Shown one piece after another: positions 1-10,481 of a DNA stretch of 64,000 nt (positions within the stretch are counted from its first letter, which is position 1; the number at the start of each line of letters is the position of its first letter). Where the stretch lies: NCBI RefSeq assembly GCF_947331815.1, contig NZ_OX373462.1, positions 607,376 to 671,375 on the forward strand, read 5' to 3'. The notes under the pieces are model-generated. The model made no database searches and had not been told where the DNA came from. It was given only the letters and a program-made list of their open reading frames with translations. Both the position numbers and the translations under genes were made by a program. Source of the DNA: Cyanobacterium sp. uoEpiScrs1 (lineage in GTDB: Bacteria; Cyanobacteriota; Cyanobacteriia; Cyanobacteriales; Microcystaceae).

Positions 1-1584
1 GGCAAAAATTTTTATGATCAAGAAAAAGAATACATCAAATTAGCCTATTTATCTATAAAAGTATTATTCTAATTTCTAAAAAGATGATCCAATTTTATTT
101 GTTGTAATAATTAATGAGGCATATAAAATTTAATTTTTAACTATAAAAATGGAAAATTTTATAATATATTTGTCCAGCAAAGATTAGGATTAATAAAAGT
201 ATTATTTAACAAAATAAACACTTAGTTAAATATCTAAGATGCTTGGTAAAACACTGAGTGTTTAAACAGTTAGCTTCTCTATTTTTTAGTGCAATTTATA
301 TTTGTTTTTTAAGATACTGCTGGTATATTTACATTCTTATATTCATTGCAATAGTATTTATATACTTTAAAAAGCTTTTAATAATAGTTAATAGTGAAAA
401 ATTACTGTTCTTTATAAAAAGATATATGTATTATATATATATTGAATTGTTTTCATTTGTTTTTTATTAGCTAAGTCATGGCTAGTCAATATAAACAGTC
501 TAATTTATATTAGTTATTTTAACAAAATTTTCTCAATTAAATAAATATTTTTTTAAAAAAATAAATAGTTTATATTCTATATACTTACTATTTAAGTCTA
601 CAATAAATTCATATAAAATGTATATATTTTTCGTTATTACTTTGATTGCAAGTGGTATATTTTTGATATTTGCTAAACCAAATATTTATTGACAACAACT
701 ACATTTTATATTTTTGTATTAAATTTATTAGCTTTATCTATTTGTTTTTTTAAATTTTTATTGTCACAGAATATATTCGTTTATATTTTTATATTTCATG
801 ATGACTAAATATTTGCTTACTAAATCATATATTTTAATGATAGTTAGCAAAAACATACTAGCTCTTATTTTCTCTAATTATTTTATGTAAACATTGTAAA
901 CTACAGTTTTTATATAAAATTAAATATATTTAATATCTGATATATTCACGTTATTGTTCTTATCTATAATAAAGTTTTTATTCTTAAAATTTTATTAACT
1001 TTATTTTTTTGTTTGAATCAATTAAATAAACCCCAAAAAATATTTATCATTCGTACGTTAAATATACTAACCTATCAAAACTTATATTTTATAAAAATTA
1101 AATTAATTCAATGGAAAAGGTAATTATTATTATGATTGTACTAGCAGAATAATATATTTATATCTAAGGAAATTTTTATAATAAAAACTAATAGTCAAGT
1201 ATCTTAAAATAGAGCTATTGATTTAATTTTTAATATAAAATATAACTCAAAATAATAATTACTTAAACACTCAAAATATTACAGGTTAATATTTTATCAA
1301 AGTAACCCATCCCAAAGTCAAGCAATAATTTTTGATTATTATGGATTTTAAAAAATTGCGATAAAAGCTGATTCTAAATTGTCATTATAAATAAATTTTA
1401 AAATAAGGTTTTTCAATAAAACCTAAATTATAATGCGATGTTGTCTTTAATAAAATCAAAATTATTAATACTATTAATTTTTTATTTCCTGTATAGTTAA
1501 AAACCACGTTTAAAACAGAAGAGAAGAGTTACAATACATTATACTTATCCGCTACTATATATCCCTTTTTTTCTTGCCAGCAAA
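1..1584. other. AT-rich gene-free stretch
   Basis: No convincing gene is visible here. The stretch is extremely AT-rich with dense stop codons on both strands. A 70-codon hydrophobic frame at 258-470 starts with GTG and is made of low-complexity Ile/Tyr/Phe codons, as expected from AT-rich noise. The only ordered element noticed is a 7-bp hairpin (arms 1406-1412 and 1418-1424), about 160 bases before recF. Confidence 0.7.
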
Positions 1585-2727
1585 ATGTACCTAAAAACCT
1601 TATATCTACATAATTTTCGGAATTATTTGGAGCAATCGGTTGAATTTGAGCAGCAAAAAACTATTTTGTTAGGAAATAATGCTCAAGGAAAGTCCAATAT
1701 CCTTGAAGCAGTAGAATTATTAGCTACTCTCAAAAGTCATCGAACAAATCGTGATCGCGATTTAATTTTTGAAGGGAAAAAGACGGGGCAAATTTTGGGA
1801 AATATTGAACGAACCTACGGTAAATCGGATCTTAGTATTATTCTACGTTCTCCAGGAAGGCGGACCTTAAGCCTGAACCAAGAAAATTTACATCGTCATT
1901 TAGAATTTTTAGGAAGTATCAACGTGGTAGTGTTTTCCTCCTTAGACTTAGATTTAGTTAGAGGGTCTCCTGATGTCCGCCGAAGTTGGCTAGACACTCT
2001 ATTAGTTCAACTAGAACCGATCTACACTCACATATTACATGAATACTATAAAGTTTTACGTCAACGAAATGCCCTGCTAAAAAAATTACGAAAAAAAGTT
2101 ACTGGAGAGAAAATAGATGCCAATCCAGCGTTCCAGATATCTCAATTGTCCCTTTGGGATCAGCAATTGGTAGAGATTGGTTCACGGGTAACAAGACGAA
2201 GGGCTAGAGTAATAAAAAGACTAGTTTCTTTAGCTCAAACTTGGCATAAAAATATTAGTGGAAGACGAGAGTTCTTAGAAATTACTTATCTCCCTAATAT
2301 TCTCTGTGATTCAGATGATCCAACCCAGGTTAAACAAGCATTCCTCGACAAGATAGAACAGCACCGTATTGCAGAACAACAATTAGGGACAAGCTTAGTA
2401 GGTCCTCATCGAGACGATGTGAGATTTACAATTAACCAAGCTTCTGCTAAATCTTCCGGGTCCCAAGGACAACAACGAACCCTTGTCTTGTCACTGAAAT
2501 TATCTGAGCTCCAATTAATTGAAGAGGTGATAGGAGAATCGCCATTGTTATTACTTGATGATGTATTGGCTGAACTTGATCCGAACCGACAAAATCAACT
2601 GTTGGGGGCAATTCAAGGACGATTTCAAACCCTAATTACGACTACTCATTTACACTCTTTTAATGCTCAGTGGTTACAATCTTCTCAAATTCTTAAGGTA
2701 AAAGCTGGCAAAGTTAGTTTTTGTTAA
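1585..2727 (+). CDS. recF: DNA replication and repair protein RecF
   Basis: RecF is an SMC-like ATPase that acts with RecO and RecR to load RecA at single-strand gaps. The 380-residue protein has the usual family length. A Walker A motif (GNNAQGKSN) is near residue 32, the ABC-type signature (SQGQQR) near residue 293, and the Walker B motif (LLLLDDVLAELD) near residue 320. The ATG start directly precedes the typical YLKTLYLHNFRNY beginning; no strong ribosome binding site is seen. The gene stands alone rather than beside dnaN or gyrB, which is common in cyanobacteria. It is intact, so recombinational repair seems to be retained. The BRCT coiled-coil gene follows 278 bases downstream on the same strand, with a hairpin in between. 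Confidence 0.95.
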   Translation: MYLKTLYLHNFRNYLEQSVEFEQQKTILLGNNAQGKSNILEAVELLATLKSHRTNRDRDLIFEGKKTGQILGNIERTYGKSDLSIILRSPGRRTLSLNQENLHRHLEFLGSINVVVFSSLDLDLVRGSPDVRRSWLDTLLVQLEPIYTHILHEYYKVLRQRNALLKKLRKKVTGEKIDANPAFQISQLSLWDQQLVEIGSRVTRRRARVIKRLVSLAQTWHKNISGRREFLEITYLPNILCDSDDPTQVKQAFLDKIEQHRIAEQQLGTSLVGPHRDDVRFTINQASAKSSGSQGQQRTLVLSLKLSELQLIEEVIGESPLLLLDDVLAELDPNRQNQLLGAIQGRFQTLITTTHLHSFNAQWLQSSQILKVKAGKVSFC

Positions 2728-2800
2728 AGGCTAATTCAGTAATTATTTTAAAATAATTAAATTGTAAAGATGTACTACAAAGTTATATTGTACAGCCCTC

Positions 2801-2830
2801 AAGAGCGTATTTTCAATTTTTTACGCTCTT
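2801..2830 (+). terminator. Probable recF terminator hairpin
   Basis: The arms AAGAGCGTA (2801-2809) and TACGCTCTT (2822-2830) pair perfectly over 9 bp around a 12-base T-rich loop, about 75 bases after the recF stop. An AT-only palindrome of 20 bases (2740-2759) lies between the stop and this hairpin. There is no long U tract after the stem, so the terminator role is inferred from position. Confidence 0.5.
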
Positions 2831-3005
2831 ACTTCTCTAGCCTCACCTTCTATTAAGATTTGTAAGATTTAATCTATTTACCTCATTTCTAGTATGACAG
2901 CCTGATATATATAGTAAGGATATAAGTAGGCCACATTGGCTTGACTAAAAGAATATCCTCTACATCAACAATTAGCCAGCGGCTGCTTTTATTAGGAGAA
3001 GTGAT

Positions 3006-4352
3006 ATGATGAATCGGTTAGTATACGAAATTGCCGCATTAATGCTTATTTTGGGTGCTTCTTGGGTTAACTATTGGCGACTTCGTCGCAATAGTATAAA
3101 ACGGGAAGTAGAACTCGTTGACAAACAAAAACAGATCAAGCAAGAGAAAGAAACTCTACATGAGCAGCTAACTAGTGTTGTAATGTCTAACAAAAGGTTA
3201 ACTGATAATCAAGAACACGTTCAGCATCAACTTAATGAAGTCTCTTGTCAACTTACTCGTCTGAAAGAAACTGAAAAGCAGATAGAACTTGATAAGAGTA
3301 ATTTAGCTAGTGATTTAAAGGAAAAAAAGCAAGAGATTGCTACTTTAACAAAAGATTTGTATGATAATAAAAAACAATTTGTTTCTCTAGAAAACGATCT
3401 TAAAAAATCAGAGGAATTAAAACAAAAATTATGTATTGAAAAGCAAGAACAAGTTTCTTCTTTTCAACAGGAACTCAAGGGTTTACGTCAGGAAAAAGAG
3501 CAAACACTCAATACGTTACAAAAGGAATTAGAAAAAATTACTGATTTACAACAACAAGTAGATGATTTAACTCAAGAAAGGAAAAAACTTGGAGAGTTTC
3601 TCGCTGAAGAAAGTCAGCGAGTAGTTTTTTTTGAAAGACAGATTCAAGAATTAGCCAAGGAAAAAAATACTATACAAACTGATTTACAACGACAGGTAAA
3701 GAGCTTAACTCAAGAAAAAGAAACTTTTCAAGAAATTATAAATAAGGAACGTGAACAATTAACTACTTTGCAAAAACAAGCTAAAGAACAAGAGGTGTTA
3801 GGGCTTACCCTACAACAAAAAATGGATTATTTAATTCAAGAGAGAAAAGTTTTTGAGGAAAATATAAGCAAAGAACGCGAACAGGTGTCAAGTTTAGAGA
3901 ACAAGATAAAAGAGTTAGAAGCGCAACAATTGAGTGTCAAAGATAATGTTACTAAATCTTACGATATTCTATCTCAATCAAAATTAGCATTAGAAGAAAC
4001 TGAGGAAGTGGAGGTTAAGAAAAAATCTACTAAGGGAAATACACAGGAAAAAAAAGAGGATAAACAAAGCAAAGAAAGTTTGAGACAAGAAAATCTATTT
4101 GAAGGAAAAAAAATAGTTTTATTGGGCAATTTATCTCAAATGAATAGAGATGAGGCTAAGTTGTATATTCAAAAAGCTGGAGGAACTTTAACTAGCTCCC
4201 CCAGCTTAAAAACAAACTATGTTGTTGTGGGAAAAACTCCTGGTGATAAATTGAAAAAGGCTCAAAAGTTAGGTATCTATCAACTATCAGAGACTGAATT
4301 TATCGAACTACTTGAATCGGCTGGAGTTCATGTTGATCTTAATACTAAATAG
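3006..4352 (+). CDS. Membrane-anchored coiled-coil protein with C-terminal BRCT domain
   Basis: This 448-residue protein has no recognised name. Residues 7-24 form one hydrophobic helix, followed by Arg-rich residues, so the rest is probably cytoplasmic. Residues 30-330 are Gln/Glu/Lys-rich coiled coil; within it three related units start at about residues 181, 227 and 269, each opening with LQxx(V/M) and a T/I-QE motif. A charged linker (330-362) leads to a BRCT domain at 363-440 that closely resembles the one ending NAD-dependent DNA ligase LigA: GKKIVLLGNL, the GGT turn and GDKLKKAQKLG. BRCT domains of this type bind DNA ends, nicks or phosphoprotein. A clear ribosome binding site (AGGAGA, 2994-2999) fits ATG at 3006 or 3009. 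It lies directly after recF. Role unknown; tethering of DNA or repair factors to the membrane is an inference. Confidence 0.85.
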   Translation: MMNRLVYEIAALMLILGASWVNYWRLRRNSIKREVELVDKQKQIKQEKETLHEQLTSVVMSNKRLTDNQEHVQHQLNEVSCQLTRLKETEKQIELDKSNLASDLKEKKQEIATLTKDLYDNKKQFVSLENDLKKSEELKQKLCIEKQEQVSSFQQELKGLRQEKEQTLNTLQKELEKITDLQQQVDDLTQERKKLGEFLAEESQRVVFFERQIQELAKEKNTIQTDLQRQVKSLTQEKETFQEIINKEREQLTTLQKQAKEQEVLGLTLQQKMDYLIQERKVFEENISKEREQVSSLENKIKELEAQQLSVKDNVTKSYDILSQSKLALEETEEVEVKKKSTKGNTQEKKEDKQSKESLRQENLFEGKKIVLLGNLSQMNRDEAKLYIQKAGGTLTSSPSLKTNYVVVGKTPGDKLKKAQKLGIYQLSETEFIELLESAGVHVDLNTK

Positions 4353-4410
4353 TCAAGTAGAACTGGATGAGGTTATTGTTTGTCTTAATGAAATTACTAG
4401 ACAAAATATC

Positions 4411-4458
4411 TACATCACAACACCATAATAAGTTGCATTATTATGGTGTTGTGATGTA
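4411..4458. repeat. Perfect 20-bp inverted repeat (hairpin)
   Basis: The arms 4411-4430 and 4439-4458 are perfectly complementary over 20 bp with an 8-base loop; the core is CATCACAACACCATAATA. It lies 58 bases after the BRCT gene stop, so it may act as its terminator. It belongs to a wider set of long private hairpins in this window. Confidence 0.85.
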
Positions 4459-4885
4459 ATAGCCGATGAACAATTTTTAATGAGGATAGCAAAGTTGTTA
4501 ATGGAAAAAATAAGTTGATTATCCTGTATATCTAACACATGAGCAATTAAGGTTAAATTTATATCGTTATAATTTATATTATATCTTTGGTAAAATCTTT
4601 ATCAAATTGCCATCTTCAAGCAATCTCACCAGTTTTTGTTAAATGTAATTTCTTTTTTTTGAGCATTTATCTCATAAAGATGAGACTTCTGTTTTTGTTC
4701 TGGAAATAATTTTTAGGTTATGATCTTAATTTTGAAGTTTAATAAGTCTTAATAAATTAAAATATTTGCATGGTATTGATTACGATACAAATTAAATAAT
4801 TGCATAAGTTAATAAGTATTGGCAGATTAAAAGTTAATAGTATAATTATCGGTATATAAAATAATTAACATCTGTGGTTAATTAC
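4459..4885. other. Gene-free spacer
   Basis: AT-rich DNA between the convergent BRCT and MidA-like genes. Apart from a 6-bp hairpin of the form TCTCAT-AAAG-ATGAGA near 4669-4684, nothing was recognised. Confidence 0.6.
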
Positions 4886-6025
4886 TTACTGAAAACCTTT
4901 AAGTGGTCGTTTTTGTTCCTCTGGTGTCAGTCCTTTCCCTTGCAACAATACCCCAAATCCTCCTAGCCCCATGGGATCAATTAATTGGTGGAGGGTATCT
5001 CGACGTTTAATCACGTCAAGAAAACTATACTTACCTGTTGACAATGCTGACAGGCGAGTGCCCAATCCTAATCCCATTAAAAATAATCCTTGTTGAGTGA
5101 ATTTTATAGTTTCTATGTTTAATAATTGCCCTTGTTTTTCTAGTGCAGTAAAGTTAGTGTGAGATGTAATATCTTGCTGCCCAATATTGACATAAGGATT
5201 ATTATGATGACGGTGTTTATAATAACATTGCAACGTTCCTTTATGACGTTGAGGATGATAATATTTACTTGCAATATAGCCATAATCTATTGTCAGTAAA
5301 TATCCCCTTTTTAACTTACCACATATTTTTTCTAACCAATCTAAAGCCCCTAAATTAACTTCTGTTCGGTAGTTTTCTGCATACCTGTTAGATTTTAAAT
5401 TAATATCAATTAATTTAAAATACTCGATAATTCTTGTGGTTGACAAATCTGAGATTACTTCTTTGATTTTTCCTTCTGACTGCGTTACGTATATTTCTGT
5501 TAATTCTTTATTCTTAATAGTAATCAGATGAACTGGGAAAGCGTCGATTAGTTCGTTACTAAAAATACAACCAGTTATAGATAAGTCTTCAATTTCATCC
5601 CATGATTTCCACCTAACTTTATTTTCTTTACCAGTTAGACTAAGAATACTTTCTTGCTTCCTAATTAATCCTTGTGCTTCTTCAACGATGATATAGCTGA
5701 TTATTTCATAGAAATTTGGATAATTATCATGTAAGTACTTTAAAATATCAGCGGCACACAAACCACTTCCTGCACCCACCTCTATTAAATTGAAAGTTTT
5801 GGGAGAACCTAGCAATTCCCACATTTCCAAAAATTGCTCAGCCAGTAATTCTCCAAAGTCTTCTCCCAAAGAAGAAGCTGTAAAAAAATCTCCCTGAGTT
5901 CCAATGTTTGCTCTTCCAGAGGAATAGTATCCTTCTTCGGGGTGATAAAGAGCCAGATTCATATAGTCAGCAAAAGTAATTTTTTGCTGAGGGGATTGTT
6001 CAATAGCTTCAATAATAGACTGCAT
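4886..6025 (-). CDS. Class I SAM-dependent methyltransferase, MidA/NDUFAF7 family
   Basis: The protein resembles MidA/NDUFAF7, which in mitochondria methylates an arginine of the NDUFS2 subunit of complex I; the bacterial substrate is not established. Visible are the family opening (TFADYMNLALYHPEEGYY), the SAM-binding loop EVGAGSGLCAADIL near residue 82, and SNELIDAFPVH near residue 155. About 379 residues is normal for the family. The frame opens at a TTG at 6034, but ATG at 6025 is preferred; a GGAG (6029-6032) sits just before it, with short spacing, and the TTG overlaps that GGAG. A 12-bp inverted repeat lies about 40 bases upstream. The gene stands alone and converges with the BRCT gene. 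Confidence 0.85.
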   Translation of the reverse strand: MQSIIEAIEQSPQQKITFADYMNLALYHPEEGYYSSGRANIGTQGDFFTASSLGEDFGELLAEQFLEMWELLGSPKTFNLIEVGAGSGLCAADILKYLHDNYPNFYEIISYIIVEEAQGLIRKQESILSLTGKENKVRWKSWDEIEDLSITGCIFSNELIDAFPVHLITIKNKELTEIYVTQSEGKIKEVISDLSTTRIIEYFKLIDINLKSNRYAENYRTEVNLGALDWLEKICGKLKRGYLLTIDYGYIASKYYHPQRHKGTLQCYYKHRHHNNPYVNIGQQDITSHTNFTALEKQGQLLNIETIKFTQQGLFLMGLGLGTRLSALSTGKYSFLDVIKRRDTLHQLIDPMGLGGFGVLLQGKGLTPEEQKRPLKGFQ

Positions 6026-6065
6026 AATCTCCAAAAAAATAAACCACGATTTTTAGAAAATGTTA

Positions 6066-6100
6066 AATACATTAAGTTAATTTAACATACTTAATGTATT
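6066..6100. repeat. 12-bp inverted repeat upstream of the MidA-like gene
   Basis: The arms AATACATTAAGT (6066-6077) and ACTTAATGTATT (6089-6100) pair perfectly; four more pairs follow beyond a one-base bulge. Its position 40 bases before the start of the minus-strand gene makes a leader or operator role possible, but this is not shown. Confidence 0.6.
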
Positions 6101-6559
6101 AACTATTAAGTGCTAGTTGGATTTACCCAATATGTTGATAATTAACTCTTATTATTCTTAGATAAGTTATACTAAATTGGTGGACTACACATCAAACCCC
6201 TTTGGATTTATTAATTAACAAAAGGTTTACCCTTAATGAGCACCATCTAATAATGATGGATTAATCATAGAGATAACTATCAGTTTTCTTAATAATTTAA
6301 GTTCACTGATAAGGGATTGAGTTGGTGCAAAGTCCTAACTCACAATTCTGATAACTTATACAGTTGAGATTATTTAAACAGGTTATTAGTCTTTACTTGC
6401 TTATACTCAAACTATCAAACCGTTTTAGACATAACTAGATTTCTTTTTGAGTTTATCTCATTTGCTTGGATTAATTTAACATTTAATAAGGGGATAACTG
6501 AAGGAAATAGTTTTCCAGAAACCCCAGTTATTAACTTTGTCAAAAACAAGGAGTTTGCC
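6101..6559. other. Spacer with leader-like hairpins
   Basis: This stretch separates two divergent genes. The last 70 bases before the small gene at 6560 hold a pairing ATAACTG...CAGTTAT that encloses a smaller GGAAA...TTTCC stem, then a good AAGGAG ribosome binding site. No further coding capacity was recognised. Confidence 0.5.
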
Positions 6560-6769
6560 ATGTTTCTTAATGAATTACAGCCTATTTTTCAAGAGTTTTT
6601 GCAACATCCGTTAGTATTCACTGGGGGACTTGTATCTGGAAGTCTAAAACTAAAATTATCTGAAGATCCCTTAAGAGGCTGGTTAGAAAAACAAGGACTT
6701 ACTAATTCATCCTGTACAGATAACGCTTCCGATAACGGAAGTGGACCACAGTCAATTTCTATTGATTAA
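6560..6769 (+). CDS. Small conserved hypothetical protein
   Basis: A 69-residue protein of unknown function that looks like a small cyanobacterial hypothetical protein. The N-terminal half is mildly hydrophobic and helical (FLNELQPIFQEFLQHPLVF), with a Gly-rich segment (GGLVSGSL) that could be a short membrane-associated helix; the C-terminal tail is polar and Ser/Asp/Asn-rich. Evidence that it is real: an AAGGAG site eight bases before the ATG, balanced codon use compared with the surrounding noise, and a 10-bp hairpin starting 9 bases after the stop. No catalytic motif is visible. Confidence 0.65.
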   Translation: MFLNELQPIFQEFLQHPLVFTGGLVSGSLKLKLSEDPLRGWLEKQGLTNSSCTDNASDNGSGPQSISID

Positions 6770-6777
6770 CTTCTATA

Positions 6778-6813
6778 GTATCAGCAAGTATCTTAATGTG
6801 ACTTTGCTGATAC
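6778..6813 (+). terminator. Terminator-like hairpin after the small gene
   Basis: GTATCAGCAA (6778-6787) and TTGCTGATAC (6804-6813) form a perfect 10-bp stem 9 bases after the stop codon. An A-rich rather than U-rich stretch follows, so termination efficiency is uncertain. Confidence 0.55.
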
Positions 6814-6961
6814 ACTATCTAAAAAATATTTAATTTAAACGATTTTAATTAGATTTCTCAAGGTGCCTATTTTTAGAGAATGTTAGAAAACGTTTAAATT
6901 GAAGCACTTTAATTAATTTATATTGATTTTTTTTAAATACAACTGGTAAAAGCTGAAAAAC

Positions 6962-7340
6962 ATGACATTAGTAGAACTTTATTCGCTACTATCGCGTCTC
7001 CCTACAGACAATGCCAACATTTTCAAAATGACCCAGCAATTATTTGAGAGCAATATCTAAAAGTTACTCTGAGTAAAATAGCATATATCAATGGACATAT
7101 AACTCCAGCTAGTTTTGAATAAAGTCTTATGAAATAACCAAAGAAATATTAAAGCCTTAAAGTATGGATTATAGTTTTGTCCGCGTAAATATAGAAAATG
7201 TGGATCGTAGTGAACTTTATTTGGTCATGCTACTTTGACAGGAGCGGAATTTACGCGAAATTGATTTCGACGGCGTTAGTTTTAAGCATACCAACTTCGT
7301 AGAAGTTAATCTGTGCAGTTCCCATATCACGTTTGTCTAA
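6962..7340 (+). pseudogene. Broken pentapeptide-repeat protein gene
   Basis: Three frames in series carry fragments of one protein. A start at 6962 gives MTLVELYSLLSRLP and runs to a stop at 7055-7057. A shifted frame gives VTLSKIAYINGHITPASFE. From 7164 a third piece reads MDYSFVRVNIENVDRSELYLVML, hits a TGA, and continues in the same frame with NLREIDFDGVSFKHTNFVEV before a final stop at 7336-7338. The last part shows the alternating A/N-L-x-x pattern of pentapeptide-repeat proteins, which form right-handed beta helices. Several stops and at least one frameshift show the gene is dead. It is direct evidence of recent gene loss. Confidence 0.6.
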
Positions 7341-7641
7341 ATATATTCATACTAGACTTGAAATTACTGAGAACTAAGTCATAAGCCGTAGTGTCCAATG
7401 GCAAGCCTGGACTTTAAATGAAGTCTATTGATATAGAAAACTTTAGACTGAATATTTAATAATTGCTATAAGTTGAAGTCATGCCCCATTTCTTGATTTT
7501 TTAAGCATAACATTTTCGTAAAAGTGGGAGATATTTAAGACTAACAAGCTATAATAAAACTCCGTTTATATTCCTGTTTGGAGGTAATTCCAAACAGAAG
7601 TTTCTGTTCGTAATTTTAAATTATCTTAATTATCAATTCCA

Positions 7642-9225
7642 ATGTCTTTCAACCAGCCTCCAAAAGAACTCCAATCTGTCTCTACTTTAGAAGAAATTCG
7701 TACAACCCGTCTTGAAAAAGTTGAACAGTTAAAACGATTAAATCTAGTTCCCTACGCTTATCAATGGAAATCTACCAATACTGCAGCTGATTTACAAGAT
7801 AAATATATTGACCTTAAAAATGGGGAAGAAGTTGACTTAACAGTAGCTATCTCTGGAAGAATTATTGCCCGTAGAGTGTTTGGTAAATTGGCTTTTTTTA
7901 ACCTACAAGATGAAACAGGCACCATCCAATTGTACTTAGATAAAAAACGAATTCAATCCTCTATGAAGGATTTTCCTAATGCGTTTAGTCATCTTAAAAA
8001 GTTAATAGATACTGGTGACATTATAGGAGTCACAGGAACTATAAAAAGAACTGAGAAGGGAGAACTGTCTGTTAATGTTAATACTTATACTATTTTGACA
8101 AAGTCCCTGCTACCTCTACCCGATAAATGGCATGGATTAACGGATACGGAAAAACGCTATCGTCAACGCTATGTTGATTTAATCATTAATCCCCAGGTGA
8201 GACAAACTTTTCGTCGTCGTGCTCAAATCACCGCTTCGATTCGTCGTTATTTAGATGATAAAGGATTTATTGAAATAGAAACCCCTGTGCTACAAGGAGA
8301 GGCGGGGGGAGCAGAAGCTCGTCCTTTTGTCACCTATCATAATACGTTAGAAATGGATTTATATCTAAGAATTGCTACTGAATTGCATCTCAAACGATTA
8401 ATTGTAGGAGGGTTTGAAAAGGTTTTTGAATTAGGGCGAATTTTCCGGAATGAAGGGGTTTCTACAAAACATAATCCTGAATTTACTTCCATTGAGGTTT
8501 ATCAGGCTTATGCTGATTACTTTGATATGATGGAATTAACTGTGAATATTATTAATACTGCAGCAAAAGACACTTTAGGAACCCTGAAAATTACTTACCA
8601 AGGAGAAGAGATTGACTTATCTTCTCCTTGGAGAAGAGTTACAATGCACGAAATTGTTAAAGAAAAAAGCGGTCTAGACTTTAACGAATTTAAAACTTTT
8701 GAAGAAGCAAAAAAAGCCGCCATAAAAGTTGGAATTGAAGTTCCTGTTCATTGTGTTTCTATAGGTAAATTACTCAATGAAGTATTTGAACAAACTGTTG
8801 AAGAAACCCTCATTCAACCGACTTTTATTCTTGATTTTCCAGTAGAGATTTCTCCTTTAGCTAAACCTCATCGCTCTCAAAAGGGTCTAGTAGAAAGGTT
8901 TGAACTATATATTGTTGGACGAGAATTAGCCAATAGTTTTTCTGAATTGACTGACCCCATTGATCAAAGACAGAGATTAGAAGCACAAGCTGCCCAAAAA
9001 GCTACAGGAGACTTAGAAGCACAGGGAGTTGATGAAGATTTCTTAACCGCTTTAGAATACGGAATGCCCCCCACAGGTGGGTTAGGTATTGGTATAGATC
9101 GCTTAGTCATGCTATTAACTGATTCAGTCAGTATTCGAGATGTGATTGCTTTTCCTCTTTTAAAAGGACAGAATATTGCGGTTAAATCTCATGAGTGTAA
9201 TACTGAGAAAAAAATTGAAAGTTAA
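7642..9225 (+). CDS. lysS: Lysyl-tRNA synthetase (class II)
   Basis: This enzyme charges tRNA-Lys with lysine in the cytoplasm. The 527-residue protein has an OB-fold anticodon-binding domain (about residues 67-160; [17 protein letters not shown]) followed by the class II catalytic core: motif 2 [14 protein letters not shown] near residue 271 and motif 3 [13 protein letters not shown] near residue 480. The C-terminal tail after FPLLKGQ is slightly longer than in E. coli. The ATG at 7642 gives the expected N-terminus. No neighbour is co-directional nearby, so it is probably a single-gene transcript. Confidence 0.96.
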   Translation: MSFNQPPKELQSVSTLEEIRTTRLEKVEQLKRLNLVPYAYQWKSTNTAADLQDKYIDLKNGEEVDLTVAISGRIIARRVFGKLAFFNLQDETGTIQLYLDKKRIQSSMKDFPNAFSHLKKLIDTGDIIGVTGTIKRTEKGELSVNVNTYTILTKSLLPLPDKWHGLTDTEKRYRQRYVDLIINPQVRQTFRRRAQITASIRRYLDDKGFIEIETPVLQGEAGGAEARPFVTYHNTLEMDLYLRIATELHLKRLIVGGFEKVFELGRIFRNEGVSTKHNPEFTSIEVYQAYADYFDMMELTVNIINTAAKDTLGTLKITYQGEEIDLSSPWRRVTMHEIVKEKSGLDFNEFKTFEEAKKAAIKVGIEVPVHCVSIGKLLNEVFEQTVEETLIQPTFILDFPVEISPLAKPHRSQKGLVERFELYIVGRELANSFSELTDPIDQRQRLEAQAAQKATGDLEAQGVDEDFLTALEYGMPPTGGLGIGIDRLVMLLTDSVSIRDVIAFPLLKGQNIAVKSHECNTEKKIES

Positions 9226-9719
9226 ATTTGCTAATGACAGTATCTGTCAATATCACTCTTTACTTAAAAAACTTAATATGTTGATATAAGTAATTATTAT
9301 TTTTAGTATAGATAAATGGAGATTAAATTATGTAAAGATATAAAATGAACGCAAAAAAAAAGGAATTATTTAAATAGTTATTAATAAGTGTTATAAAACA
9401 AGCCTTTAAATGCATTTAAAGCTCCATAATTAATATTTTATTGCGGAGTCCTAACATATCTACTAGCTTAAGTATTTTCTTGACAAAAAGTATAGATAAT
9501 TTTTCGCAAAAAAGTTATTAATCTATTGATTTTTCAAATAAAATATTTAACTTGTAGATAACATTATAAATATTAGTAAAAAGCTTGATAGTAGCACAAG
9601 ATTAAATGCATTGATTGGATTATTATTTTTAATATTTAAATATAGAATATTACTAAGTTAAAGTCAAATGATAAGCTTACAATCATAAAAACCGGAAAAT
9701 TTTAATAACTAGTGAGAAG

Positions 9720-9761
9720 TTTACCAACATATTTTGATTTTTATTAAAATATGTTGGTAAA
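9720..9761. repeat. Perfect 16-bp inverted repeat
   Basis: TTTACCAACATATTTT (9720-9735) and AAAATATGTTGGTAAA (9746-9761) pair perfectly around a 10-base T-rich loop. It is about 500 bases from lysS and 790 from the next gene, so no present gene explains it. Confidence 0.85.
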
Positions 9762-10481
9762 TAATTTAGTAATCTTAAAGTAAGATTATAAACAACTTGA
9801 TACTATTATTTTGAATAATAGTAGATATATTTAATGCTATGAACTCAATTAATTATAAATAAAAAGCTAAAGCTAAGGAGCGTAAAAATATTAATCAAAA
9901 ATATATTAAAGATAAAATAAAAGCAAAATACACTTTTTAAAAATTTAAAAAAAATAGGATTATATAGTGTAACAACTAACAATAATAAATATATTTTGAT
10001 AAAAACATTTTGGGGATAAGTCAATAAAAATCGAATAACAAATTTGCACTAAATTAAAGTTAATAAAATTATTATTTATATATTTATAAATCTCATTTTT
10101 TTTAACAACTAAGTTAATCAATCTAATATTTTATTAAATTTCATAAAACTAACTTTTCTGGATTAAATTTCTTTTGAAGAACATTTGTTCTAATCATAAG
10201 AACAAAATAATTATATATAGTTATCTATTCCTCTTTTTATAAAAGACGACGCAGAAAGAAATGTAAATAATCTAATATAGACATTCAAAACGCTAGAAAA
10301 TTACCTAAATTACTAAATACTTATTTTCTATATTGCCCGATCTTTAAAGTTTGTTAAATATTAGTACGCGCTAAAAGATAGTTTCTCCTTAAATATCTGT
10401 ATTAATTTTTACAAAAAGATTAAATAGCTATATTAGTTTTTGTAAAAAAATTTATGTTCCTAATCTGTAACATTTTTTCAT

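Noticed and set aside
258..470. 70-codon hydrophobic reading frame
   Set aside because: GTG start, no ribosome binding site, low-complexity Ile/Tyr/Phe content as expected from AT-rich noise.
618..692. Tiny ORF MYIFFVITLIASGIFLIFAKPNIY, like a small photosystem or cytochrome subunit
   Set aside because: No match to any small subunit I know (PetG, PetN, PsaM, PsbI and others) and no ribosome binding site; hydrophobic short frames are expected in such DNA.
1441..1600. Replication origin near recF
   Set aside because: No cluster of DnaA boxes (TTATCCACA-like) and no dnaA or dnaN gene nearby.
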